Positions 1 to 11,124 of a stretch of 64,000 nt of DNA are shown here, in pieces (within the stretch, counting starts at the first letter, position 1; every line of letters begins with the position of its first letter). Below the pieces are notes generated by a model that was given only the letters and a program-made list of their open reading frames with translations, made no database searches and was not told where the DNA came from. The stretch is from Isoetes taiwanensis (taxonomy: Eukaryota; Streptophyta; Lycopodiopsida; Isoetales; Isoetaceae), in assembly GCA_021234155.1 (NCBI GenBank), contig JAJEKV010000144.1:806001-870000 (forward strand). The letters are read 5' to 3'. The position numbers and the translations under genes were made by a program.

Positions 1-776
1 CTGCAACCTCAAATCGCCATCCTAATCCACATTCAAGGATCGTCTTCGACAACATAGAGTGCCACAACAGCCCTAGGAGAGCATGTGCATCAGCTTGAGG
101 AGTGCCTACTCCAAAATACCTGCAAGAGATGGAGATTCCTGGAGGCCGGAAGTAGACGGGGACTGTGGAGAAGTGGAGAGAGGACCCTGGTGAGCATGGC
201 TACTGGGGTCTTCATAGCAGACTAGGCTTATAGTTGGTCACTTCATGTGGGCCGGGTATAGGTCTGACACTCTTTGGGTTGAGGTGTTGCCCTGACTCGC
301 AGAGCTACAGGTGTTGGCATGTCTCATGCATGACACCAAAGGATATTCCCCATCCAACGATTTTCATTGTATGGGTCCTCCATCTGATTCGATGTGATAG
401 GTGGAGCCATACGTGAACCTTCATCCATCTGATTCGAGTCTGGGATGGCCAGATAGTCAAGAAGAGGAAACAGAAGTGTCATTCTGTCCCTTCCTCTATG
501 GGCACCTATATCAGCGGAAGCAAAACATACATGATGATCAATAACATCATAACATAATAGAACTACCACAAGAGGTAGCAAAGATCCGAACAATCATATT
601 ACCGATAGACATATCATCTAACACATACTAGCATCGTATGGAGGCTCCTACTCAACAAACTCAAATGGGAGTTGGCTGAATGTAAAGGTCTCCAGATAGT
701 TCAGACTGAGTTACACAATGACATGGGCTCCCGAAGGATCCACCTTTGATTGGCGTATAACCCATGAGAGTTCAGT

Positions 777-803
777 GGGGTGGGTGGGTGGGTGGGGAGG
801 GGG
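777..803 (+). other. G-quadruplex-type G-run motif
   Basis: Six consecutive runs of three to five G are separated by single T or A bases within 27 bases. Very short loops between G-runs are the classic requirement for an intramolecular G-quadruplex. No gene starts nearby, so a role is not evident. It could simply be a degenerate GGGT microsatellite. Confidence 0.6.
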
Positions 804-1351
804 CTGCTTCACGATATCTTTGTAGGGGTTAAGGGTGTTTTTAAGCACTGATCTAGTGCAAAATATATACACAAAGGGGTCAAACAACGTTTTGAAAATG
901 CATATATAAGAGGGGTTTTCAGCTACCCTTTGAAGGCAAATGCATACCCCCTTATGTGTAAGCACATCCCCTGGGTTTGGTGTATATGACAAGCAACCGT
1001 ATAAGTGCCCGAGTCAGAAAAGCTTTATGGACCTGTTCCGAGTTCTGCCAAGTAGCAAGAGAACAAGAAAGAAAATAAGACTAAGATAAATTGTGAGTGA
1101 TATAGGTTGCGGCACCTTGAGTTGGCCTTAAGAAGCCACCACCATCGCAGAGGCAAAGAAGGGGTAAAACTTTTTTGCCACGACCTCAAAGTGCCAAGCC
1201 ATCTTTCAATCTACTAGAATGTTGCTTTCGGCAACATTCTGACATGTTAGCCCATGCGAGAGCGTAGCACAAAGCGACATTCATGCATATATTTTAAGTG
1301 TCAACCTTGATATAAATTTGAGAAATGTTTATATAACATTTCAAAATTGCA

Positions 1352-1690
1352 GTGTTGGATCCGTACGGGTACGGTACCTTTCAAGTACTTAGCATACTGT
1401 ACCAGAGGTACGGTACGTACGGAATGAAAAATGAAATGTTTTTGCTTCAAATTTTTGGAGTTTTCAACACAAGTACGGTAAGTATTTTAAAGGTGCGGTA
1501 CGTATTTTATAGGTACTGTAAGTATTTTACAAGTATTTTATAGGTACGGTTATAGGTACGGTAACAACACTTTTTAACGTACTGGTTTTTTTTTCGGTAC
1601 GTTAAAAACTCAGAGGTACGTTACGAGGTATGATACGTAAAATACTTACAGTACCGTACAGGTACGGTAAGTACGTAACAACACTGCCAT
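1352..1690. repeat. Degenerate GTACGGTA/TACCGTAC repeat patch
   Basis: The motif GGTACGGTA and its complement TACCGTAC recur about fifteen times in 340 bases, mixed with AAGTATTTTA-type spacers. The first part carries mostly one orientation, and the last part (about 1615-1680) carries the opposite one, so the patch can fold back on itself. No terminal repeats or target duplication were seen. It may be a degenerate satellite or the inside of a MITE. Confidence 0.55.
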
Positions 1691-2072
1691 AAAGAGAAGG
1701 GAACTATACTTACAAATTGTAACCTAAGGAATATGACCAATTTATGAAGGAGTAATTTTCCTTGGAAAACAATTTGGGAAGAAATTTTCTAGCGGCCACC
1801 AGCTGACCTGTCAATGCTGCTCATGGCTCCGCCCCTCATTGTGACCACCATCATTACACATAAATGTATATATTTACAGTTTATTAGCGAGCTTATTACT
1901 GCTAAGGGTTTTCCCCGAAAACCAGTCAGGGCGGGGTCTTTTTAATCTTAGATAGTAATATACATCATGTGTTCTCTGTTTGAGTCCTATAGGCTTTTTG
2001 GTGGATGATAATATTCAATTCAAATCAATTGAATTCTCTTTATTCTCTGCATGTTGTCTATAATATATTCTA

Positions 2073-2272
2073 GGGGAAAACTACAAAATACCCCTAACTT
2101 TTTGCAAAATTCACAGTATACCCCTAACTTTCTAAAAATTCACAAGATGCCCCTAAAAATTCACAAAATGCCCCTAAAAACCTATACGTTAGGGGCATTT
2201 CATGAATTTTCTAAAAGTTAAGGGTATGTTGTGAATTTTGCAAAAAGTTAGGGGTATATTGTAGTTTTTCCC
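2073..2272. mobile_element. Mutator-type MITE (200 bp) with 9-bp target duplication
   Basis: The element begins GGGGAAAACTAC and ends with its near-perfect complement GTAGTTTTTCCC. The terminal inverted repeats extend about 42 bases inward. The short centre contains further ACCCCTAA/TTAGGGGT repeats, so the whole unit can form one hairpin. It is flanked on both sides by the identical 9-mer TATATTCTA (2064-2072 and 2273-2281). A 9-bp target duplication is typical of the Mutator superfamily. There is no coding capacity, so it would be mobilised in trans. The intact flanks and high arm identity suggest a fairly recent insertion. Confidence 0.88.
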
Positions 2273-2959
2273 TATATTCTATCAATATTTAATGATTTCT
2301 ACTAGAACTTCATCCAGTGAACCAACAACCACGACGATCAATAGAGGTATCTACATTTCCCCTCGGATCACCTTTTTGATATGGTACAGGCTCGTGGGAG
2401 TGGTCCATGGTGACAGGAGAAAAGGGCATCACAAAGCAAAGTTGTATTCTCCCGAGGAAAATTCTCCAAAGAAAAAAAATTGGGCTTGAAATTTGCCCCA
2501 ATTTTGTCTTTCCAGTTTGTTTCCGACAAGTTGTCGCTGGCAGGCGCCGCTTAGTAGGGGAATGCAACCACAACTGCAGATCAGGTGGAGATCGAGTGAA
2601 GGTTTCGAAATGCAATAACACAATGTTTGGGGGCGAACATAAGAAACCTAGAACATGCAAGGAGTGGTGGTAAACAATGCAATACTCCCCCATGGGGGTT
2701 TCTTTCATGACCTTGCCTAGCATTGAGGTTGAGGTCATGTATGGAGCTGACGTATTAGTTTTGACCTCTGGTTTGTTTCGAAGGAATTTCTCTGGATATT
2801 AAAAGAAGACCCACATCTAAGTGACAGGCTAGGCAGGTCGAATGCTCTTGCCTTGCCCATAAGTAAACATTGACGAGGTCATTTCCCACGCCTTGTGACG
2901 TGCATGGAGGGGCAGATGGCCCTCGTAGAAATTGGAAGGGCTTCCCATAGGCGTTAAAA

Positions 2960-2967
2960 TATAAATA
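2960..2967 (+). promoter_or_regulatory. Candidate TATA box of the CIPK gene
   Basis: TATAAATA lies about 600 bp upstream of the CIPK start codon. Downstream is a GC-richer, plausible transcribed leader (2990-3100), then AT-rich sequence ending in TTTCAG just before the start codon, which would fit a 5'-UTR intron. No transcript evidence is available, so this is inferred from position and motif alone. Confidence 0.35.
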
Positions 2968-3564
2968 CCTTATCTAGAAAAAAAGCGCACTGGGAACAGA
3001 AAGCCGCCGGTCGCCGCGTCTAAGCACGACCAGATGTGCGCTTCTTCAAGTACGCGTGCGTCCATCCATAGTCGGATGGGCCACGTGAAGGAGAATGAGA
3101 ATGCTGCAGCCGAATGAGGGAGGGGTAGAGGGACTATTGTAGAGCAAACGGTGAAGTAAATGATTTATCTTTGGATCTGCTGAATTAATTTTTGAAGTTC
3201 CGTTTACTCTGTCGCTGCTAGATTGTCGCTGCTAGATTGCTGGCCTTTTCTTCATTGCATTGTCTTAGCGGTCCCTAATTTACAGAATAATCCTGGTGCA
3301 GTATTATTTGACACGCGGTTGGTCAGAACAACGAATTTGTTATGCTCTTATTGATTCTTTAGCGGGGACGTTAATAGGCGTCCGAGGAGGCCGATTTTTA
3401 GAGCCATGATATTGGAAGAGATTATTCGGTTTGGTAGCTTCACGACACATATTTACAGGAAACATATTGATTGGTGTTTTAATACAAGAAGGCGACTTTG
3501 TAGTGAATTATGTTGATTGTCTAGGATCGTCCCTAGAACATTTCAGCCGTGTAGATTTGTGAAC

Positions 3565-6500
3565 ATGAGCTACCAGAGTGTGAAAACCAGAGTGGGAAAG
3601 TATGAGTTAGGCCGCACACTGGGTGAAGGAACGTTTGCCAAAGTAAAATTTGCAAAGAACACAGAGGCTGGTGAAAATGTTGCCATCAAAGTACTCGACA
3701 AAGAGAAGATCCTTAAACACAAGATGGTTCAACAGGCAGGTCTCTTATAACCCGACTTTGTGTAGCACTTGCAGGTTCAAAACTTATTTTTTTTGTACTC
3801 TGTAAATGCGTGACATATGTAGAAGGTGAGGGAATTGTTTCTACCAGTCTTAAGGTACTGCCTTTGGTAGATGAGTTATTTCATGCTGCTCGGTGACATA
3901 TGTGGGTTTACCACTTCTATCCCATGATTCTGCTGGTTCATAGGCTGTCATGCTAACCGTATTCAGAAAAGCTTTGCATTATCTTTCTTTAACTGATAGA
4001 GTGACCCAATTTTGATTTCGTATTTCATAGCAAGCTAACTTCCAAGTAACTCAAAGGTAAGATGCATCCTTGAGATAAATATAGGAAGTCAGTCAGCCAA
4101 GCATAATTTTAGAGGTCTTATAAATATGGCTATTATCCAGTCAATGATTTTCTGAATTTTGCGAATAGATAAAGCGGGAAATATCCACAATGAAGTTGGT
4201 GAGGCACCCAAATATTGTTCGATTACATGAGGTGAGGCACCATGCAAAGTTAAAACCCAGTATGATCTTCATGCTTTTAATGTAAAGTTTTTTCATATTG
4301 TGCAGGTACTAGCAAGCAAATCGAAGATCTATATTGTCCTTGAGCTTGTCACTGGCGGCGAGTTATTTGACAAAATTGTAAGTTCCCACAGTATTGTTGT
4401 GTTGCCTTGGAGTCTTTCAATGTACCTCCTGATGTGTTTGACCTGCTGTCCATTGACCATGTTGCTTTTTTCTCCGACCATCTTATTATCAAATTTCCAG
4501 ACAAAAGACCTCATTGTGATATCCGGGTTTTCTAACTTGAGCAAAAAACATCTTCAGGTTCATCGAGGCCGGCTGACTGAGGACGAAGCAAGAAACTATT
4601 TTCAGCAGCTTATCAATGCAGTGGACTACTGTCATAGCAGAGGAGTTTATCACCGTGACCTAAAAGTACATTCAGTTTGTAGTTGATATCTGTTATGAGC
4701 ACACTTATAATTGGGATCTGTTTATCCATCAAGTTGTCTTAGCTACAAAATTCCATTACCGTGATAGCTTAAAGTTAATAAAACTTTGCCAGATGATAAA
4801 ATATAGGAGTGTGCTAATGTATGCATATGGACTTCGATGTACTAAGTATCACTATTGACTATGTTGTAGCCCGAAAATCTTCTTCTGGATTCACATGGGA
4901 ACTTGAAAATCTCAGACTTTGGTTTGAGTGCCTTGCCGCAGCAATTCAGAGTGAGTATGCTTATTTTGTTATCCTCGCTCCTATAGTTTTGGCATGCTTC
5001 TTGGTATTGCCTTCTATCCTTGTTTTCCCAGCATGAGTAAGTATGAAAGCTTAAATCTGACTTCCAGTGCAAATACTATCCAGAAAAGGTTTTGTTACTA
5101 TATGTTGCATTGTTTATCCTTTCATGGTTGTGTCTTTAACAACATTTCAAACCAAGCTGTAAGCAGCATGATGTAGCAAAGACTGATTACTATGTTCTAC
5201 AGGCAGATGGTTTGTTGCATACAACTTGCGGCACTCCCAACTATGTAGCACCTGAGGTATGACCATGATGTGATATGTGGCTCTGTTGCTCCCATGTCCC
5301 CAATGCTGCTGGTAAGCACTCATTCTCTAACATATTAGTGCCATTCTTTGGCTATAGGTTATCAATGACAAGGGATATGATGGGGCAAAAGCAGATCTCT
5401 GGTCATGTGGTGTCATTCTTTTTGTTCTCCTTGCCGGGTATTTACCTTTTGATGAGCCAAATCTGATGGCACTATATAAGAAGGTTTATTTCTTGCTAGC
5501 CTTTTATCTGCTTTCCACCATTTCCGGAAGTCAACCATTGGGCAATGTAATGGATAAATGCAGATTTATCGAGCAGAATTTACATGTCCTTCTTGGTTTT
5601 CTACCTCGGTGAAGAAATTGATCTTTAAGATCTTAGATCCAAATCCTAAAACTGTGAGTTCTACTTTTCTCTAACTACATAATACTACCTTAAACATTGA
5701 TGTGGTTTCTCGCTTCATTACAATTATTGCATTATTAGCTTCATAAAGATAAAATATTACGCCTAATTAAATTTGTGACATGACAGCATGGTCGTTGTAT
5801 TATGTCTTCTAATTTGGGCAGTTGAGCTTAGATTGGGCTGCTCAAGTCAGGTTGAAATTAAATTGTCCCATGCACTTCCTCTTTTGGAGGTGATGAGAAC
5901 ACTCCAAAGATGAACTTTTACGTATTTAAAACATCAAACATTGTGGAGGAGCAGGATGAATAATAGACAGAAAACAAGGCATTTTAGTGGATGTTTATAT
6001 ATCTGTGACAATCTGTTTGACTGCCTTGTCAAGTTGGCATGTTTGTAACAATTTGGGCATGTCCTTTCATAGAAGGTGGTCATAAGGACAATAGAAACTT
6101 ACTGGTTGTTCCAATGCCTAGTTCTTGAGCGGCTGTTTTTATAATCACATATTAGTAGAGCATTACTATTTTCAACATTTTCATTTATTTCTATATGTGA
6201 CAGCGTATCACCATCCCAGAATTGTTGGAAAATGAGTGGTTCAAAAAGGGATATAAACCAGCAACTTTCAAAGAGGAGCAAGATGTCAGCCTTGAGGATA
6301 TTTATGCCGTTTTCAATGATTCGGAAGTAAGTTTTCAGTACTAATTATAAATTAGTCGTAGTAACGTATATAGATTTCTGTACTAATTATAAATTAGTCA
6401 TAGTAACGTATATAGATGATCTGATAGCCATTGATTTAATGCGCAGGAGTATCTTGTAACGGAACAGAAGGAGACACAACCAGTTGTCATGAATGCATTT

Positions 6501-7242
6501 GACATTATCATGTCACAAGGCCTAGACTTGTCAGGCCTCTTTGAGGGGCACCAGGTCCTGTTGTTTCTATGAATGCAAATGTTTGTAATTATGTGTCGCC
6601 GTTAATGCATAGCATGCCACGAATATAGATGAGCTATGAAGGAGGATTAGAATATTAGGGGCTTATATTTTGTGGAATATAATCAGGATCGGGTAAAGCG
6701 GGCGACAAGATTTACATCCAAGTATCCAGCAAAGGAAATTGTCTCAAAAATAGAGGAGGCTGCAAAGCCTCTTGGTTTTAATATTCAGAAGAAAAACTAC
6801 AAGGTAAATGCTCGTGATTCTAAATTTGAAACTTGTTGGCAGAAGTCGGTTTTGTGGATCTGATACATATCTGCATGCCAGATGAAGTTGCAAGGTGCAA
6901 AAACTGGCAGGAAAGGACATCTTTCTGTAGCAACTGAGGTAACATAGTGAGGTCATTTTGTGTTTCAATATAAATCTCTCCAATTTATCATATATTGGCG
7001 ATTTCCATCAATATGGTTGCAATGCAGGTGTTTGAAGTAGCACCATCCCTGTTCATGGTGGATGTAAGAAAAGCTGCTGGTGATACCCTCGAGTACCACA
7101 AGGTAATGCTTTTACATGATATGAGTTGTAATCTTCTTGTTTATGGAATTAATTTTGCAGTCTTCTGGTGCAGTTTTACAAGAATTTTTCTGAAGGAATC
7201 AAAGATATAGTCTGGAAATCTGAAGTCAACATGTCAGAATGA
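3565..7242 (+). CDS. CIPK: CBL-interacting serine/threonine protein kinase (CIPK3/9/23-like), 14 exons
   Basis: SnRK3-type kinase that is activated by calcium-bound CBL sensors and phosphorylates membrane transporters and other targets. Exons: 3565-3735, 4169-4231, 4306-4377, 4558-4665, 4870-4950, 5203-5256, 5358-5483, 5564-5653, 6204-6326, 6447-6554, 6687-6803, 6882-6938, 7028-7102, 7174-7242. All are multiples of three and join without a break to give 437 aa. Visible are the glycine loop GEGTFAKV (21-28), catalytic Lys42, HRDLK (134-138), DFG (154-156), APE (181-183), the NAF motif (312-314) and a C-terminal regulatory domain ending in KDIVWKSE. The start is the first ATG giving the family N-terminus [16 protein letters not shown]. 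Oddities: intron 1 has a GC donor, and the NAF/FISL helix is one residue short. The sequence is closest, from memory of the family, to CIPK3/9/23. No disabling lesion was seen. Confidence 0.95.
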
Positions 7243-9118
7243 ATGAACAGAGAATGCTGTTTCATTCTCGTATTTGTAAATATAGTTAACCTGACAAAGG
7301 TTTGTAAGTTGCACAGCATCATTTTTTATTCTTGCTGTCAAATGATCTGTCGGATGGGCCAGAATGGAATCTGTAATTTGTAACACAGTCGCAGAAATTA
7401 CAGAATTGTTGAATGCAGTTACATACTAACTATTCTTTATATACAAGAAGACTTGTCACACGACCTGAATTGAGGCTGCCATCCATTTTAGAGAAAGAAA
7501 TAAGAATGTTGACGTCATGATTTCTCTAAATGCCGCAATTCTCTACGAAGTGCTTGCTAAAACCGGTCATCCAAACTGAAATATGAGCGACTAAGAAAAT
7601 GTGCTTTGGCACTGGGGTTGCCTGACCATTAATTCGGTTTTGAAGAGTTACCTACAGCAATTGTCTCTTCTGCCTTACCATTAATTCGGTTTTGCAAAGT
7701 CAGTTGTCTTTTCTACATTTGGCACTGGGGTTTAGATTTGGTCTCGCAAAGTTACCTACTGCAATTCTCTCTTTTACATCAAGTCAATGTAAACGCTCGA
7801 ACAGTATAAATCTCAAGGGCAAGATGCTTTAGGCATATTCAGAGTTACATGCTTGCTCCTTTTTGGGGGAAAAAATACTGGCTTTTAAAAAAAAGAAGAA
7901 AAATGAAAAAGAGGTGGCCAGGTTTATCCGGTGGGCAAGTGGGTCTGCCGCAGACAGAATTCGATGGTCGTCTACCATAGCTATGTCTTGCTGAGGATTC
8001 TAACCTCAGGTAGGCTATTCTAGCTCAATAAATCGGCATGAGGAAGCAGAGGACTTAGCAAAAATCGGCAAATTGAAGCTGCTTCAGCAAAAGCCGGCAG
8101 AGAAAACCAGCTTACTTAGGGTTTTTGGAAAATTCGTAGTGAGCTTTCATTTTGGGAGCCTGGAGCTTGGAGCCGGAGCTTGGAGCTATAGCAAACGTTC
8201 AAATTTCAAATTTCATGTGAATTTTTTTTTCTTTCCATGTTTTCCTCCTCTGTCTCACGCCCTAGATTTACGTTATGGCCGATTTGGCACAATAACTCTT
8301 ACGGTTTTAGGCTTATAAGAGGACAAAATTGTATGTGCTGGAGCTTTCACTTGCACCTTGGAGCTGAACTTTCAGCTGGAGTCTGGAGCCGCAAGGGCAT
8401 CTAAAGGCAGCAAAATTAGAAGGTACTTCTTCGGTTCATTTTCATTGTGTATTACAGGAAAAAGATCTGAGACGAGTTTGAATTCTAGGTTTAGCTTGAG
8501 GCGGAGCTCTTTTGTAAATGATGGCTCAAGACCATTTTCCTTTCCATGTTGGGTTAAAAATCAAGACCGCAAAACTGAGCTCAAGAATGTAAGCATTTAT
8601 ATCCTCATAAATCAAACCAGGGTTGTGAATTTCTGGTAACAATCCTTTTTTTATGTCGTGGTGATGATGAAAATGGAGCGTTTCCTATGCATTTGAAGCT
8701 CCCTTATAGCCATTTCATTCTCGGCAGATTTAAGGAGAACCATTTCCCATCTTTTACTTTCTGAAGTAGAGGCTGTATGGGGCCTTTTCTGGACGACAGA
8801 AAGTATTGCTCTCTGAGCATAGCTTTCTAGAAAGCATCTACAGCTTCATTACTTCCACTGAGCACTCTCCCTTCTGGATTTGCTTGCTCTGGCTATGGTG
8901 GATTTGAATGTTGTGCAGAAGGATGACGCCAGTTTGTTACTGAAGAGGTTTCGTTGGATTAGTTAAGATTTGTTGTAGATCTAGCTAGGTTTTTGGTCAA
9001 CCTAGCATAGACGAACAGATCAGTTGGTTTTCGCAATGCAAATTACTAAGATATCCGATATTTGATTTGAATCTAAGAATTTATTATCACAGATCTGATT
9101 TGTAGAAAGGTTTTGGGT
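7243..9118. other. 3' flank of CIPK and intergenic DNA
   Basis: Contains the presumed CIPK 3' UTR, without a clear AATAAA, then repeats. Two copies of a TTAATTCGGTTTTG motif lie near 7630 and 7681. Around 8150-8400, GGAGCT/TGGAGC recurs many times, resembling the termini of GGAGCT-rich hAT-type MITEs, but no clean ends were found. Open frames here look like noise. Confidence 0.45.
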
Positions 9119-9312
9119 CTAAAGAACTAGATTAGCCAAAGCCTTGCGAACCTTCGCTCTTGTGGGCTTTGGGGTTTCAGGATCGGTGTCCAAAAGCACA
9201 GTAATATCCTCTTCTGAAAACCCAAACTTTTCTACCAGGCCTTGGTGCATACGCTTCATATCATTGACACAGCCATGAAGCTCTGCCTTTGTTGCAACCA
9301 AACATGGAAGTT
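9119..9312 (-). pseudogene. Fragment of a type II metacaspase (N-terminal part of the p20 domain)
   Basis: The reverse strand encodes [15 protein letters not shown], then [15 protein letters not shown] and ALANLV. This is the conserved N-terminal stretch of plant type II metacaspases (Cys-dependent, Arg/Lys-specific proteases of the MC4-9 type). The family begins with a G-C-N-Y-P-G motif just before TKAEL. Here GGTTGCAAC runs directly into the AAAGGCAGAG that encodes KAE, so a small deletion has removed part of that motif and the initiating exon is lost. The frame stops straight after ALANLVL. The catalytic His and Cys regions are absent from the surrounding DNA. It is a short captured or decayed exon, not a functional gene. 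Confidence 0.75.
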
Positions 9313-10212
9313 CTTCTGCACACCCTAGACGTTTTCATGCATGTCACATATAGAAAGTCTGGCGCAGACCTTGCAGCAGCTGTTGTGAGTACATGTGATC
9401 AAACTGCATAGGAGAATTATGCTTTGGGTAAAACAAGTAAGACACCTAAACCTTGGCCATCATTCATTGTGTCTATAGTACAAACTATTCCCTTTTCTGC
9501 TAGTTTGAAGACCAGCTAGTCTCTGTTAAATGCTAGTTTCCATCTCTGAATGCTTGAGACTTCGGTAATCCTTGAGAAGGCCTTGTGCTACATCAAATTG
9601 TTAGAATGGTCTGGAAGATCAAATAAATTGCAGAGGTAATCCATCAAGTATAAATAAACAGGAAAACTACTATGTTTAGAGAGAGATAAACCCACTGGTT
9701 ACTAGACTATCGCTGTTTTGTTAGTTGCTTCAACTGGAATAAATATGAAAAACAATAACTTTGACGCAGATAAAATATCTGATGATGTGGCAATACGCAA
9801 TTAAATGGTACTTTGCATAAGATACTCAGTCACAAAAGGTCTGGCACAGACCTTACCGCAGCTGTTGGAGTACTTTTAACGTCCACCATGTTTCACACTG
9901 CTTGCTTCAAGTCTTGCCAAGCTTCTCATTAAATGTCATGTTCAAAGATATAACTGAGGAACTCAAGGTTTTGGGCATTTGCTATAGTTTGACGTGTTTC
10001 CTCTAAGCAATATAATTTGTAACAAAACTGAACATTCCAAAATCTATGAACTTTAAAATACGTATATAGATTTTTCTTTATAAGAGTGCATTGCATATGT
10101 ATTCTCGATGTGAGATAAATATGTGTATTACAAACTAAATAAGATAAAGATAAAAAAAGGATAATTAACTATGACTGGCTAGTGAATCAAGCTCAAATTC
10201 CAAGTAGGCCCC
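9313..10212. other. Intergenic DNA with a diverged direct repeat
   Basis: No gene seen. A roughly 40-base stretch with the sense GTCTGGC(G/A)CAGACCTT then GCAGCTGTTG occurs near 9357 and again near 9840, which suggests an old duplication. The rest is AT-rich. Confidence 0.4.
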
Positions 10213-10472
10213 TATCTTTTGAAATGTTAGGGATTTTGAAGAAATCTAATAGAATATGAAGAGAATTTGCATAGAATCTAAGGGAATCTTGGAAGAATTT
10301 TAGAGATGACGTCTAGGGCATGATTCGACTGAATCTAGAAGAATATTTCTATATCTTTTGAAATGTTAGGGATTTTGAAGGAATCTAATAGAATATGAAG
10401 AGAATTTGCACAGAATCTAAGGGAATCTTGGAAGAATTTCAGAGATAACGTCTAGAGCATGACTCGACTGAA
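10213..10472. repeat. Tandem duplication, about 139-bp unit, two copies
   Basis: A unit beginning TATCTTTTGAAATGTTAGGG at 10213 is repeated from 10352 with few differences. Inside, GAATCTAAGGGAATCTTGG recurs. The same GAATCTAAGGGAATC vocabulary reappears at 52.8-53.2 kb, so both loci probably derive from one repeat family. Confidence 0.8.
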
Positions 10473-10509
10473 TGGAGCTAGACACTTGGTTTTCTAGCTG
10501 AATATAAGG

Positions 10510-10890
10510 TTTTTTTTAACACCCATTGCCAGTCAGATTTGGGTCTCTTTTGCACCATTCTGGCCCAAAGTCCCTGCGATAAATTTCTTTGAAGAGTTGA
10601 AAAGAAAAGTAACAAAAGAATATAATAAATAATATCGCAATGCCAGCCTAGTGGTGGTAATGGGCAACCTCCATCCAAAGCTCAAAACCCGTTGACTATC
10701 ATTGGATGCAAAAAAATGAAATGAAATAAACGAATAGAACATCCATCGTGATAACAACCTAGTGGTCAAGCTATTGTAATGGTTGACCTTATCCAATGCC
10801 CAAAACCCGTTGACTGTCATCGGTGCAAAAATAAAAATAAATAAATGAAAAGAAAATCCGTCACGGTAATAGCCTAGTGGTCAAGCCATC
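10510..10890. repeat. Three diverged tandem units of about 113 bp with A-box-like motif
   Basis: CCTAGTGG recurs at 10647, 10758 and 10873 within units that also share AAAACCCGTTGACT(A/G)TCAT and a purine-rich A tract. TAGCCTAGTGG fits the RNA polymerase III A-box consensus. A B-box-like GGTTCAACTCC occurs near 10989, but too far from any A-box to form a normal tRNA or SINE promoter. I therefore call it only a tandem repeat. Confidence 0.5.
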
Positions 10891-11124
10891 AATAAAAAAA
10901 AGAGAGGAGACCGAAAATAATGGGAATCCCATGGTAGTTAGTTATAGCACCTATCTATCCTACGGGCGCAAAACAGATGGCAATAGCGCAGGTTCAACTC
11001 CTGCATGTTCTTTCGCATCACAATATTCGATTAGCACAAAACTTCTTTTGCAGGGGGTTGGAGAAGAGAAATGTTCGCGGCGGGCCACTGCAAGAGTGTA
11101 TTCTCTACAAATATCAGTTGGTAA

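Larger units (their letters stand above)
1..2063. other. Intergenic repeat-rich DNA, no gene recognised
   Basis: I find no convincing coding region. Short open frames on both strands lack domain-like composition and have no consistent splice context. The first kilobase has the texture of decayed LTR-retroelement sequence, but I could not assign a family. The stretch contains a G-run motif near 777-803 and a GTACGGTA-type repeat patch near 1352-1690, both listed separately. Confidence 0.5.

Noticed and set aside
8073..8639. Two open frames of 81 and 93 codons after the CIPK gene
   Set aside because: Composition follows GGAGCT-rich repeats and poly-T tracts. No conserved motif.
10930..11010. 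tRNA-like stretch with a B-box-like GGTTCAACTCC
   Set aside because: No cloverleaf could be folded with the surrounding bases, and no A-box lies at a workable distance.
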